Source: Pseudolabrys sp. Root1462
GTDB taxonomy: Bacteria > Pseudomonadota > Alphaproteobacteria > Rhizobiales > Xanthobacteraceae
Reading direction: 5' to 3'
Assembly: GCF_001426945.1 (NCBI RefSeq)
Contig: NZ_LMFS01000001.1
Coordinates: 706,045 to 770,044, forward strand
Length of the DNA: 64,000 nt
Below the pieces are notes generated by a model that saw only the letters and a list, made by a program, of their open reading frames with translations, made no database searches and was not told the origin of the DNA. Positions 49,917 through 60,584 of this stretch are shown in pieces. The position numbers were made by a program, and so were the translations under genes. Within the stretch, counting starts at the first letter, position 1, and each line of letters begins with the position of its first letter.

Positions 49917-51587
49917 ATGCTCTCCCGTCTTTCGATCCGCGACATCGTCCTGATCGACCGGCTCGACATCGATTTCGCCGCGCACCTCGCCGTGCTGACC
50001 GGCGAGACCGGCGCCGGCAAGTCGATCCTGCTGGATTCCTTCGCGCTGGCGCTGGGCGGCCGCGGCGACCAGTCGCTGGTGCGCCAGGGCACCGAGCAGG
50101 GGCAGGTGACGGCCGTCTTCGAAGTCGGTCCGCGCCATCCCGCCCGCGCCATCCTCAAGGCCAACGATATCGCCAATGAAGACGCGCTGATCCTGCGCCG
50201 CGTCCAGCTCGCCGATGGCCGCACCCGCGCCTTCGTCAACGACCAGCCGGTCAGCGTTCAGGTGATGAAGCAGCTCGGTGCGGCGCTGGTGGAGATCCAC
50301 GGCCAGCACGACGACCGCGCTTTGGTCGATGCCGCGACGCATCGCAGCCTGCTGGACGCCTTCGGTGGCCTCGATGACGAAGCGGCCAAGGTCGGCGCCT
50401 TGTGGGAGGCGCGCCGCGCCGCGCAGGAGGCGCTCGAAACGCACAAGGCCGACATCGAGCGCGCCCAGCGCGAGAGCGAGTGGCTGCGCCACGCCGTTCA
50501 GGAACTGGACAAGCTGGCGCCGCAGGCCGGCGAGGAAACAACGCTCGCCGAGCGTCGCACGGTGATGATGCAATCGGAGAAGGTGGCGCAGGATTTGCGC
50601 GACGCTTACGACGCCCTTGCCGGTTCGAATTCGGCGGTGCCGGCGCTGGCGGCGGCGGTGCGTCGCCTCGAGCGCCGCGCCACCCAGGCGCCGAGCCTGG
50701 TCGAGCCGTCGGTGAAGGCGTTCGACGTCGCGCTCAACGCGCTGGAGGAAACCCGCGGCCATCTCGAGGCCGCGCTGCGTGCCGCCGACTTCGATCCGGC
50801 CGAACTGGAGCGCAACGAGGAGCGGCTTTTCGCGTTGCGCGCAGCGGGGCGCAAATACAATGTGCCGGTCGATAATCTCGCCGCACTGGCCGCGAAATAC
50901 AAAGACGACATTGGATTGATCGACGCCGGCGAGGCCAGGCTCAAGGCGCTGGACAGGGCCGCGGCAAAGGCCGACGCCGATTTCCGCGCCGCCGCCGACG
51001 CGCTGTCGAAGGCGCGCGTCAAGGCCGCCGCCAAACTCGACAAGGCGGTCAACGGTGAACTGCCGCCGCTCAAATTGGAGCGCGCCAAGTTCTCGACTCA
51101 GATCGACACCGACCCCAATGCGCCCGGCCCGAACGGCATCGACCGCGTCGAGTTCTGGGTGCAGACCAATCCCGGCACCAAGCCGGGCCCGATGATGAAG
51201 ATCGCGTCGGGCGGCGAACTGGCGCGCTTCCTGCTGGCGCTCAAGGTGGTGCTGGCCGATCGCGGCTCGGCGCCCACGCTGGTGTTCGACGAGATCGACA
51301 CCGGCGTTGGCGGCGCGGTGGCGGATGCCATCGGCATGCGGCTGGCGCGCTTGGGCAAGAACGTGCAGGTGCTCGCCGTGACCCACGCACCGCAAGTCGC
51401 GGCGCGCGCCGCGCGGCATTACGTCATCTCCAAGGATGCGCTCGACAAGGGCAAGCGCGTGGCGACGCGGGTCACCGAGGTGGCGGAGGATCACCGCCGC
51501 GAAGAAATCGCCCGCATGCTGGCCGGCGCCGAGATCACCAACGAGGCGCGCGCGGCGGCGGAACGTCTGATCAAGGCCGCGAGCTAG
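49917..51587 (+). CDS. recN: DNA repair protein RecN
   Basis: The 556-residue SMC-like ATPase acts early in double-strand break repair. The Walker A GETGAGKS lies at residues 29-36. A long central coiled coil follows, then a C-terminal ATPase half with signature KIASGGELARFLLALK, Walker B LVFDEIDTGVGG and THAPQVAARA. The length is normal. It is followed by a REP-like element and ligA. Confidence 0.96.
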   Translation: MLSRLSIRDIVLIDRLDIDFAAHLAVLTGETGAGKSILLDSFALALGGRGDQSLVRQGTEQGQVTAVFEVGPRHPARAILKANDIANEDALILRRVQLADGRTRAFVNDQPVSVQVMKQLGAALVEIHGQHDDRALVDAATHRSLLDAFGGLDDEAAKVGALWEARRAAQEALETHKADIERAQRESEWLRHAVQELDKLAPQAGEETTLAERRTVMMQSEKVAQDLRDAYDALAGSNSAVPALAAAVRRLERRATQAPSLVEPSVKAFDVALNALEETRGHLEAALRAADFDPAELERNEERLFALRAAGRKYNVPVDNLAALAAKYKDDIGLIDAGEARLKALDRAAAKADADFRAAADALSKARVKAAAKLDKAVNGELPPLKLERAKFSTQIDTDPNAPGPNGIDRVEFWVQTNPGTKPGPMMKIASGGELARFLLALKVVLADRGSAPTLVFDEIDTGVGGAVADAIGMRLARLGKNVQVLAVTHAPQVAARAARHYVISKDALDKGKRVATRVTEVAEDHRREEIARMLAGAEITNEARAAAERLIKAAS

Positions 51588-51631
51588 CCAATCCAGGGCG
51601 GAACCCCGGACCGCGATAATCCCCTTTCTTA

Positions 51632-53875
<2,244 letters not shown>

Positions 53876-53885
53876 TGCGCGTTTC

Positions 53886-53906
53886 ACCCTCCTTCCAGAG
53901 GAGGGT
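53886..53906. terminator. Hairpin between convergent ligA and the M24 aminopeptidase
   Basis: An eight-base stem (ACCCTCCT / AGGAGGGT) with a five-base loop lies in the 39-base gap between the two stops. There is no good T-run, so termination is probable rather than certain. Confidence 0.5.
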
Positions 53907-53914
53907 AAGTAAAA

Positions 53915-55735
53915 TTACAGCGCCCGCGTCGCGCGCTCCAGCCAGCTCTGCGTCGCCGGGTCGATCAGCGGCATAATCGCTTCGCGGACGCGTGCGTGAT
54001 AATTGTTCAGCCAGTGCAATTCCTGGCTCGTCAGCAGCCGCGGATCGACGAGGCGGCGATCGATCGGTGCGAACGACAAGGTCTCGAATGCATTGAGCGG
54101 CTTTTCGCCGCCATCGGGCGAAGCGGCCGCGATCACCAGCACCAGGTTCTCGATGCGGATGCCGTAGGCGCCGGTTTTGTAATAGCCGGGCTCGTTCGAC
54201 AGGATCATGCCGGGCTTGAGCGGCGTGTGGCCGAGCTTGGAAATGCGCGCCGGGCCCTCATGCACCGAGAGATAGCTGCCGACGCCATGGCCGGTGCCGT
54301 GATCGAAATCGAGACCCGCCTGCCACAGCGCGACGCGCGCCAGCGGATCGAGCTGCGCGCCGGTGGTGCCAACCGGAAACACTGCTTCGGCGATGGCGAT
54401 GTGGCCCTTGAGCACGCGGGTGAAGCGGTCGCGCATTTCGTCGGTCGGCGTGCCGTTGATCACGGTGCGCGTAATGTCGGTGGTGCCGTCCTCATATTGT
54501 GCGCCGGAATCGATGAGGAACATTTCGTCAGAACCGATGACGCGGTTCGACGCGGAGGTGACGCGATAATGCACGATGGCGCCATTCGGTCCGGCGCCGG
54601 AGATGGACGGGAATGACACATCCTTCAGGAGGCCGCTATCGCGTCGGAAGGATTCAAGCGCGGCCACGGCCTCGATCTCGGTGAGCTTGCCGGACGGCAT
54701 TTCGTGGTCGAGCCAGCACAGGAAGCGTGTCATCGCCGCGCCGTCGCGCAGATGCGCGGCGCGCGTGCCGGCGATCTCGGCATTGTTCTTTACCGCCTTC
54801 ATCAGCGTGATCGGATCGGCACCGCGCATCACCTTGCCGCCGTTCTCCGAGACGATACGGGTCAGGGCGTCGGCGGCGCTCGCCTGATCGAGCAGCACGG
54901 TCTTGTCCTTGTACGTCGCCAGGTCGCGCGCCAGGTCGCCGGTGGCGTGAACGTCGGCGACTTCCTCCAGCGCGTGGCGCACTTCGTTCGACAGCTTTTC
55001 CGGTTCGATATAGAGCCGAGGGCGGCCGTCGCGCGGGATCGCGGCGAAGCCGAGCGCCAGTGGTGTATGCGCGACGTCGGAGCCGCGGATGTTGAAAGTC
55101 CAGTCGACGTTCTGCGGGTCCGAAACGATCAGCGTGTCGGCGCGCAGCTTTTGCAGTTCGTCCGTGATGCGAGCGAGCTTGTCGGCGGCGGCCTCGCCGG
55201 CGAGCGCCAGCGGACGGAGGGTCACCCGCGAATGCGGCGGCGCCGGCCGGTCGGTCCACAAGGCGTCGATCGGATTGTCCTCGACCGGGACCAACGTTGC
55301 GCCGGCCTTGGCGCAGGCCCGCGCGAAGCGTTCGGCGCTGTCGCTGGTGTGCAGCCAGGGGTCGAAGCCGATCTTGTCACCGGCCTTGACGTTGCTCTCG
55401 AGCCACACCGCCGGCGGGTTGTCGACGAAATGTTCGATCGTGAACACCGTGGTGTCGGCCTGGGATTGGACCTGCAGCGTGTAGCGGCCGTCGACGAACA
55501 GCGCGGCGCGCTCGGTGAGTACGATCGCCGCCCCGGCCGACCCGGTAAACCCTGTCAGCCAGGCCAACCGCTCCTCGCTCGCCGGCAGGTATTCGTTCTG
55601 CTGGCGGTCGGCGCGCGGCACCAGGAAGCCGTCGAGGCCGCGGCGCTTGAGTTCGGCGCGGAGGGCGGCGACGCGGCGGCTGCCTTGGGCGCCGTCGGCG
55701 GCGTCGTCGAATGTCTGGAAACGGGCTTCGAACAT
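53915..55735 (-). CDS. M24B-family aminopeptidase P (Xaa-Pro aminopeptidase)
   Basis: The about 606-residue enzyme has two creatinase-like N-terminal domains and a C-terminal pita-bread metallopeptidase domain. The metal ligands are in FLIDSGAQYEDGTTDITRT, the histidine of GTGHGVGSYLSVHEGP, and the two glutamates of SNEPGYYKTGAYGIRIEN. It removes N-terminal residues preceding proline. The large three-domain form matches the cytosolic eukaryotic-like AMPP group. The ATG at 55735 begins MFEARFQTFDD. Confidence 0.92.
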   Translation of the reverse strand: MFEARFQTFDDAADGAQGSRRVAALRAELKRRGLDGFLVPRADRQQNEYLPASEERLAWLTGFTGSAGAAIVLTERAALFVDGRYTLQVQSQADTTVFTIEHFVDNPPAVWLESNVKAGDKIGFDPWLHTSDSAERFARACAKAGATLVPVEDNPIDALWTDRPAPPHSRVTLRPLALAGEAAADKLARITDELQKLRADTLIVSDPQNVDWTFNIRGSDVAHTPLALGFAAIPRDGRPRLYIEPEKLSNEVRHALEEVADVHATGDLARDLATYKDKTVLLDQASAADALTRIVSENGGKVMRGADPITLMKAVKNNAEIAGTRAAHLRDGAAMTRFLCWLDHEMPSGKLTEIEAVAALESFRRDSGLLKDVSFPSISGAGPNGAIVHYRVTSASNRVIGSDEMFLIDSGAQYEDGTTDITRTVINGTPTDEMRDRFTRVLKGHIAIAEAVFPVGTTGAQLDPLARVALWQAGLDFDHGTGHGVGSYLSVHEGPARISKLGHTPLKPGMILSNEPGYYKTGAYGIRIENLVLVIAAASPDGGEKPLNAFETLSFAPIDRRLVDPRLLTSQELHWLNNYHARVREAIMPLIDPATQSWLERATRAL

Positions 55736-56076
55736 GGCTGGCACTCTAATCGTCCTGAATGTACCGGCAACGCGGGACGCCCGTGCTGCCGGCAAATGAT
55801 GCATAGCCCGGCCCGCGGGCGGCGGTGGGTGAAAGTTTTGCAACGCCGCGCCGCCTCTTTGCGCAAGCTTGATGCGTGCCGGACCGCTCGTGACTCACAT
55901 TTGTGCATTGCACTAAAATTGACACGCCGATGCCTTAAATATTGACGCCAGGTAAGGGCTTAGTCACTGATTTGTCAGGGCTTCTATGCAATGTCGTACG
56001 GTGTTCGCAGGCGCAATGTAGCTTATATTGCATTGCAACAGCGCGATTCGAGACCGGATCGCCGATGGAGAGTGAC
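55736..56076 (+). promoter_or_regulatory. Intergenic region with two TGCATTGCA palindromes
   Basis: About 340 bases lie between the divergent aminopeptidase and 64-residue genes. GTGCA-T-TGCAC (55903-55913) and TTGCA-T-TGCAA (56028-56038) share the same nine-base core 125 bases apart, the second about 40 bases ahead of the small gene. AT-rich sequence around 55910-55950 looks promoter-like. The sites could bind one dimeric regulator; this is an inference. Confidence 0.4.
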
Positions 56077-56271
56077 ATGGTTGCCCTGACTTACAGCGAA
56101 GCCCCGGCCGTATCCGCCAAGAAGAGTGCGGCTGCCAAGGCTGCTCCGGCCACCGACATTCCGACCACGCAGAAGGGCTTCTTCGCCCGCTTCCTCGACG
56201 CGATGATGGAAGCGCGCATGAAGCAGGCGCAGCGCGAGATCCGCCTTTACGGCCGCCACCTCGGCGAGTGA
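56077..56271 (+). CDS. Small conserved-type hypothetical protein (64 aa)
   Basis: The 64-residue protein has a Lys/Ala-rich, probably disordered first half and a basic amphipathic helix in the second half (GFFARFLDAMMEARMKQAQR). The layout is like DUF1127-type small proteins of alphaproteobacteria. The ATG at 56077 has GGAGAG four bases upstream; an in-frame ATG at 56065 contains that ribosome-binding site. The function is unknown. Two palindromes upstream suggest regulation. Confidence 0.65.
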   Translation: MVALTYSEAPAVSAKKSAAAKAAPATDIPTTQKGFFARFLDAMMEARMKQAQREIRLYGRHLGE

Positions 56272-56287
56272 TCGGCTTCGCGCCGCG

Positions 56288-57178
56288 TCAGCGGCGGAGG
56301 ATGAGCGTCGTCCAGCCTTCGAGGTCGCGACGGCGCTCAAGGTGCAGGCCCTGCGCCGCATAGATCGACCGCGCCGCATTGGCGTGGCTCGGCAGCAGTC
56401 CTGACAGCACGACGCGGCCGCCCGGCGCCACCAGCCGGGCAATCGGCGCCGCCAGCCGCGTCAGCGGCCCCAGCAGAATATTCGCAAAAATCAGGTCGTA
56501 GGGCGCGCCCCGCAATATCCGCGGATCGCGCGTGCCCGGCGCATGGGCGAGCGACACGAGCGGCCCGACCCGGTTGAGCCGGGCATTGTCGCGCGCCGCG
56601 GCGACCGCGACCGGATCGATATCGCTCGCCAGCGGCCGCGTATGGAAGATCTTCGCAGCCGCGATCGCCAGCACGCCGCTGCCGGTGCCGATATCCAGCA
56701 CGTGAAACCGCCGCTTCTTCTTGGCCAGCATATCGAGCGCCATCAGGCAGCCGCGCGTGGTGCCGTGATGGCCGGTGCCGAAGGCGAGCGCCGCCTCGAT
56801 CTCGATATTGAGGTCGTTATTCTTGAGCCGCTGCCGGTCGTGAGAGCCGTGGACGACGAAACGGCCGGCCCGGACCGGTGTCAGCCCGGCGAGGCTTTCG
56901 GCCACCCAGTCGCGCGTCTCCACCGTCTCGATGATCAGCGCCGCCGCGGCGTCCTCGCCGGCCGCGCTGGCCACCAGCCGCCGCAGCTCCGCCTGATCCG
57001 GCAGATCGGCGAAATGCAGCGCCACCTGCCAGGACCCGTCGTCGGCCTCGAACGAGGCGCAGGCGACCTCGTCGCCGTCCAGCATCTCGTCGAGCAGATC
57101 GGCGATGCGCCGCGCCGCCGTTTTGTCGGCGCAGACCAGACGGGCAACGGTGGTGGAATCGCTCGCGGGCAGGTTCAT
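56288..57178 (-). CDS. prmA: Ribosomal protein L11 methyltransferase PrmA
   Basis: This 296-residue SAM-dependent methyltransferase modifies ribosomal protein L11. It has an N-terminal L11-recognition region and a C-terminal Rossmann domain with FGTGHHGTTRGCL, VLDIGTGSGVLAIAAAK and FANILLGPL in place of the common NI-x-A-N-I. It lies convergent with the 64-residue gene. The 49-residue gene is about 70 bases upstream on the same strand. Confidence 0.92.
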   Translation of the reverse strand: MNLPASDSTTVARLVCADKTAARRIADLLDEMLDGDEVACASFEADDGSWQVALHFADLPDQAELRRLVASAAGEDAAAALIIETVETRDWVAESLAGLTPVRAGRFVVHGSHDRQRLKNNDLNIEIEAALAFGTGHHGTTRGCLMALDMLAKKKRRFHVLDIGTGSGVLAIAAAKIFHTRPLASDIDPVAVAAARDNARLNRVGPLVSLAHAPGTRDPRILRGAPYDLIFANILLGPLTRLAAPIARLVAPGGRVVLSGLLPSHANAARSIYAAQGLHLERRRDLEGWTTLILRR

Positions 57179-57251
57179 GCGCGGACATTCGCGCGGCGGC
57201 CGGAACTTGGCAACGCCCCATCCTTCGGCTCTGCCGGACGAGGCGGTGCGC

Positions 57252-57401
57252 TCAGTGCCGCTTGAAGTACTGCACCGCGCGCTCGTGCTTCTCGGCCGCC
57301 TTGCGCGAGGTGAAGGTGCCGAGGTTGCGGCGCTTGCCGGTCGACGGGTTCTTCTTGCGCGAATACAACCGGTAGCGGCCGTCCGCGAGCTTGCGGATCA
57401 T
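57252..57401 (-). CDS. Small basic conserved protein (49 aa)
   Basis: The 49-residue, very basic product begins MIRKLADGRYRLYSRKKNPS and ends AEKHERAVQYFKRH. It resembles short, widely distributed RKKNPxTGKRRNLGTF-type proteins that may bind nucleic acid; no function is known. GGAGG six bases ahead of the ATG gives strong support. It lies between the L,D-transpeptidase and prmA on the same strand. Confidence 0.8.
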   Translation of the reverse strand: MIRKLADGRYRLYSRKKNPSTGKRRNLGTFTSRKAAEKHERAVQYFKRH

Positions 57402-57464
57402 GACGGACCTCCCTCGCATGCATTGCCCAGACCGGGCAACGGCGCGGGCCGCCGGCCGTTCCGA

Positions 57465-58220
57465 TCAGCGGCCGTCGTAGTAATAATAGCGCTGCGGTGG
57501 CGGCACTTCGTAGCCATAGGCGCGCGGCACCACGAAATAGCGCTGCTCGACCGGGCGCGGCGGCGCCTGGAACAGGCCGCGCGGCCGGTCATAGACATAG
57601 CCCGTGCCATCGGCGGTTTCGCGGTAGCCGCTGATGACGCGGCCGCGGCGCTGCGCCACCGGCGGCGCGATCTCGGTGCCGGCGAGGTCGTCGGTCGAAT
57701 AGGTCCGGTCGAACTCGGCATTGCCGGCGCGCACGCGCGCCGGCACGGAGCGCCGCGCCACCGCGGGCGCCGCATCCGGCACGGTGCCGGTGAGCACGAC
57801 GCGCGTGTTCGCCATCTTGTTCTGCTTGACCAGCGCCCACAGCGTCGCCGCATGCGCCACCGACAGCCGCACGCAGCCGTGCGAATGGGCGAGGCCGTCG
57901 ATCTTGTGATTGGTGCCGTGGATGGCGTGGCCCTTCATGGTGAAGAACATCGAATAGGGCATCGGCGCGTCGTCCCACTCCTTGGAGAAGTGGTCCTTCT
58001 CCATGCGGAACGGCTTGAACTCGCCCGACGGCGTGTCGTAGCGCCCGGCGCCGGTCGATACCGGCCAGGTGTGCAGCACCGCGCCATCCTCGCTCACGGT
58101 CATGGTCTGCGTCGATTTGTCGACGGCAATGAGGAGCGCGGCCTGCGCCGGCGCGGCGAAGGCGGCCATGGCGCAGCCGGCGAGCAGCGCGGCGAGCCAG
58201 GTGGCGGAACGGATACGCAT
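57465..58220 (-). CDS. L,D-transpeptidase (YkuD domain)
   Basis: The about 251-residue periplasmic enzyme has a signal peptide (cleaved near APAQAALL) and a YkuD domain. Its catalytic motif is HGTNHKIDGLAHSHGCVRLS, with the nucleophilic cysteine in SHGCVR. The C-terminal third is low complexity and Tyr/Pro-rich (PPPQRYYYYDGR). It forms 3-3 cross-links or attaches proteins to peptidoglycan; which is unclear. The ATG at 58220 has GGGAG about ten bases upstream. Confidence 0.9.
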   Translation of the reverse strand: MRIRSATWLAALLAGCAMAAFAAPAQAALLIAVDKSTQTMTVSEDGAVLHTWPVSTGAGRYDTPSGEFKPFRMEKDHFSKEWDDAPMPYSMFFTMKGHAIHGTNHKIDGLAHSHGCVRLSVAHAATLWALVKQNKMANTRVVLTGTVPDAAPAVARRSVPARVRAGNAEFDRTYSTDDLAGTEIAPPVAQRRGRVISGYRETADGTGYVYDRPRGLFQAPPRPVEQRYFVVPRAYGYEVPPPQRYYYYDGR

Positions 58221-58545
58221 TGAACTTTGAACTCCCGAGCCCCTCGGATCCGAGGAGCGGTACGATGGAAAGGCAGCGCGGCGGCATTGTGGCGCGGTGG
58301 CGCCGGGGCGGCCGCCGCGGATCACTAACGCGCGAGGCTCGGTTTTCGCCAGCCGTCGCGGGCCTTTTTTGCCGCGCTATGGTAACCGCAGGCGGCGAGC
58401 GGGGAACCGAGCCGCGCGGGGCGGATTAGCTCGTCTCCATCCCTGCCGCCCAGCCATGAAATGCTCCCCAGCCGTGAACAGCCCAAGCGTCAAACCGTCC
58501 AAGCCATCAATCGCAGCCGTGGATCCTCCAAGTCGTGAAAAACCG
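58221..58545. other. Intergenic region, nothing clear
   Basis: About 325 bases upstream of the L,D-transpeptidase on one side and of the small zinc-ribbon gene on the other. I see no RNA, repeat or strong hairpin. An in-frame ATG at 58456 could extend the downstream small gene by 30 residues. Confidence 0.35.
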
Positions 58546-58728
58546 ATGACGCCGCCTTCCATCCCGACCCGCACCGATGCCGCCGTGACCTGCGGCTGCG
58601 GCGGCATTGCCCGCATCACCGCCGTGGCGCCGATCCCGGACCGCGACGAGCGCATGCGCCACACCTATCACTGCCCCGATTGCGGCAAGGATCTCGTGTT
58701 CGAGGTGATGAAGAAGGGCGTGGGGTAG
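58546..58728 (+). CDS. Small zinc-ribbon-like hypothetical protein
   Basis: The 60-residue product has two cysteine pairs (TCGCGG and HCPDCGK) separated by about 28 residues, consistent with a zinc ribbon. It ends DLVFEVMKKGVG. No good ribosome-binding site is seen at this ATG or at an alternative one at 58456. The coding strand is opposite to both flanking genes. The cysteine spacing is the main evidence that it is real. Confidence 0.45.
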   Translation: MTPPSIPTRTDAAVTCGCGGIARITAVAPIPDRDERMRHTYHCPDCGKDLVFEVMKKGVG

Positions 58729-58780
58729 GGGCGGCGAGGGCAGGCCTGCTGCCCCCGCACCGCGCGTTCTACAAGGCGGC

Positions 58781-59176
58781 TTAGTTACCCAGCTCGAGCA
58801 CCCAGTAGCGCCGGCCGTTGTCGCCGCGCGCCGAGGCGATGCCGTACGACGTGATGCCCTTGAGCAGCATGTTGGCGCGATGCCCGGCCGAGCGCGCCCA
58901 TTGCTTGATGGCGCAATCCTGATCCTCGCAGCCGAACGACACGTTCTCCGCCGCCATGCCGCTGACCAGCCGGCCGACGCGCTGCTTGAAGCCGTCGTGA
59001 TCCAGCCGCTCGCGCTTCGCCAGGCTGTGCGCGTGCTCATAGGCCGCGCCGGCCAGCGCGGCCGAGTGCGACAGCGGCGGCAGTCTGTGCTGCGCGCGGA
59101 AGGAATTGACATCGAGCGCGAAGGCGGACGTCGTCGCGCATGTCAGCAAGGTTGCGGCGAGCAGCGCGCGGCGCAT
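58781..59176 (-). CDS. CAP-domain (SCP/PR1-like) secreted protein
   Basis: The about 131-residue exported protein has a signal peptide (MRRALLAATLLTCATTSAFA) and a CAP domain. CAP features include LNxxRAxH-like VNSFRAQHRLPPL, AYEHAHSLAKRERLDHDGF, AAENVSFG and QWARSAGHRANML. Its bacterial function is usually unknown. The ATG is one base after the RlpA-like stop (TGAGATG), so it is translationally coupled to that gene. A decayed copy of its 5' part lies at about 59780-59880. Confidence 0.88.
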   Translation of the reverse strand: MRRALLAATLLTCATTSAFALDVNSFRAQHRLPPLSHSAALAGAAYEHAHSLAKRERLDHDGFKQRVGRLVSGMAAENVSFGCEDQDCAIKQWARSAGHRANMLLKGITSYGIASARGDNGRRYWVLELGN

Positions 59177-59177
59177 C

Positions 59178-59585
59178 TCAGCCGACGCAGACATATTGCG
59201 TGCCGCTCATGCCGAGCCGGCGCGCCGCGCCGCGCGCCAGATCGAGCCGCGCGCCCTTGGCGTAGGCGCTGCCCCACGGGCCGGTGTCGTTGATGCGCAC
59301 GGTGAGCGTGCGGCCATTGTGCGGATTGGTGACGTTCAGGCTGGTGCCGAGCGCCCATGTCCGCGCCGCGGCGGTGTTGCCGTTGGCGTCGAAGCGCTCG
59401 CCGCTCGCGGTGCGTTTGCCGGTGTGATAATAGCTGGCGAGAATTTCCTGCCCGGCGCAGTTGCCGGTCGGTTTGACATAGCGGTGCACCGAGCCCCAGC
59501 CCGCGGCATTGGCCGCCGTTGCGGTGATCAGTACTCCGGCCGCCAGGCCCAGTCCCAGTCCCATTCCCATCGCCAGACGCTTCAT
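59178..59585 (-). CDS. RlpA-like double-psi beta-barrel protein
   Basis: The about 135-residue exported protein has a signal peptide (cleaved near ATAANAAG) and a double-psi beta-barrel: ASYYHTGKRTASGERFD, TWALGTSLNVTNPHNGRTL, INDTGPW and LDLARGAARRLGM. RlpA proteins cleave glycan strands lacking stem peptides at the septum. The ATG at 59585 was chosen because GAGAGGA lies eight bases upstream. It is the first gene of a two-gene unit with the CAP protein. No SPOR domain is present. Confidence 0.88.
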   Translation of the reverse strand: MKRLAMGMGLGLGLAAGVLITATAANAAGWGSVHRYVKPTGNCAGQEILASYYHTGKRTASGERFDANGNTAAARTWALGTSLNVTNPHNGRTLTVRINDTGPWGSAYAKGARLDLARGAARRLGMSGTQYVCVG

Positions 59586-59689
59586 CGGCACATCCTCTCG
59601 TTGCCCCCAACCTCCCCGGAGGGAAGAAGGAGGGCAAACGGGGCGGGAAGATGGCGGGGGCTTTAGATAATGACGGACGACCTCACGCC

Positions 59690-59720
59690 GTCATGGCCGG
59701 GCTTGTCCTGGCCATTCACG
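59690..59720. repeat. REP half-element
   Basis: GTCATGGCCGGGCTTGTCC and the following CTGGCCATTCACG match one arm of the palindromic element at 51632-51716. It marks the left side of the AT-rich accessory segment. Confidence 0.65.
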
Positions 59721-59779
59721 CCTTCTTGCGTCCTGTCGCGCGCACGACCATAGGCCGCGTCGAACTAATGTCTCGCAGT

Positions 59780-59880
59780 AGGACGGCGCCGGCAGTCTGT
59801 GTTCGGGCGGAAGGAATTGAGATCGAGGGCGAAGGAGCCAGGAAGAAAAACGGAGGGGCTTTGCGCAACAGCAAAATTTT
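59780..59880 (-). pseudogene. Decayed 5' fragment of a CAP-domain gene
   Basis: On the minus strand, bases 59786-59836 closely match the CAP gene at 59075-59126 with a handful of substitutions and one deleted base. One frame reads SFALDLNSFRP and the shifted frame EHRLPAPS, matching AFALDVNSFRAQHRLPPL of the intact gene across a frameshift. The rest of the CAP domain is missing. It looks like a truncated duplicate next to the accessory segment. Confidence 0.65.
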
Positions 59881-60015
59881 GAGGGAGACATTGCCGTCCT
59901 CCCGGGAGAGACATAAGTGACCTTCCAAGGAAGTCACGGGTGTCCTACGAATAAACACGCATGTCATACAGCACATATTACGAGTAGCACACAGTATTAT
60001 CCAAGGTAGGCCCTA

Positions 60016-60027
60016 GTCAGATCTGAC
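60016..60027. promoter_or_regulatory. Perfect 12-bp palindrome upstream of the HTH gene
   Basis: GTCAGATCTGAC is a perfect palindrome 58 bases ahead of the HTH gene start, in AT-rich sequence. A second dyad (GTGAC-C-TTCC-AA-GGAA-GTCAC, 59917-59937) lies further upstream. Either could be an operator. Confidence 0.4.
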
Positions 60028-60085
60028 CTCCCTTATCGGCGCAGCGGCACTTGTTCTTACTATTTTGAGAGAGCATATCCGAACC

Positions 60086-60574
60086 ATGGCAAACGCACAG
60101 AAACCCCTAGACGCTTCGGCTAAAGTGATTGCCCTTCCGACGAAGGCAAAGTCGGGGAAGCGTGCAGAAGACAAATGGTCACCCCAAGTTCTAAAATTTG
60201 GGTACACCGCACTACCGAATTTATTGCTGCGGGCGCAGGCCAAACTGGGAATAACTCCGACCCAATTCAATGTTCTCGCACAGTTGGTCGAGCATTGGTG
60301 GGATGCAGACAAATATCCATTCCCCGCCAAGGACACCATTGCGCGTCGGATCGGTAAAAGTCCAAGGCAAGTCCAGCGTTACATCACGGAGTTGGAAACG
60401 GCCGGCTATGTGAAGCGGATCGAGCGTTTTTCGGGTCGAAAATCACAAATTAACAACGGGTATTCATTCGCCGGCTTGATTAAAAAGCTAAAGTCCATTG
60501 AGCCGGAGTTCACAAAGGCTGCCGACCTAAAAAGGCAGAAAGCAAAAAAACTAGAGACTGCGGCAGCCAGCTGA
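60086..60574 (+). CDS. Helix-turn-helix protein of phage/ICE type
   Basis: The about 162-residue protein has a basic N-terminus and a winged helix (about 50-125): LGITPTQFNVLAQLVEHWW, then KDTIARRIGKSPRQVQRYIT and AGYVKRIERFSG. This resembles HTH proteins of prophages and integrative elements used in replication or regulation. The ATG at 60086 gives a protein without extra residues; an in-frame TTG at 60065 is possible. A run of six Ts follows the stop, then the tRNA-like gene ten bases later. The codon use is visibly AT-richer than in the flanking housekeeping genes. Confidence 0.75.
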   Translation: MANAQKPLDASAKVIALPTKAKSGKRAEDKWSPQVLKFGYTALPNLLLRAQAKLGITPTQFNVLAQLVEHWWDADKYPFPAKDTIARRIGKSPRQVQRYITELETAGYVKRIERFSGRKSQINNGYSFAGLIKKLKSIEPEFTKAADLKRQKAKKLETAAAS

Positions 60575-60584
60575 ATTTTTTCAC

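Noticed and set aside
59716..59976. An 86-codon minus-strand frame
   Set aside because: Its middle is explained as a frameshifted fragment of the CAP gene, and no ribosome-binding site is seen.
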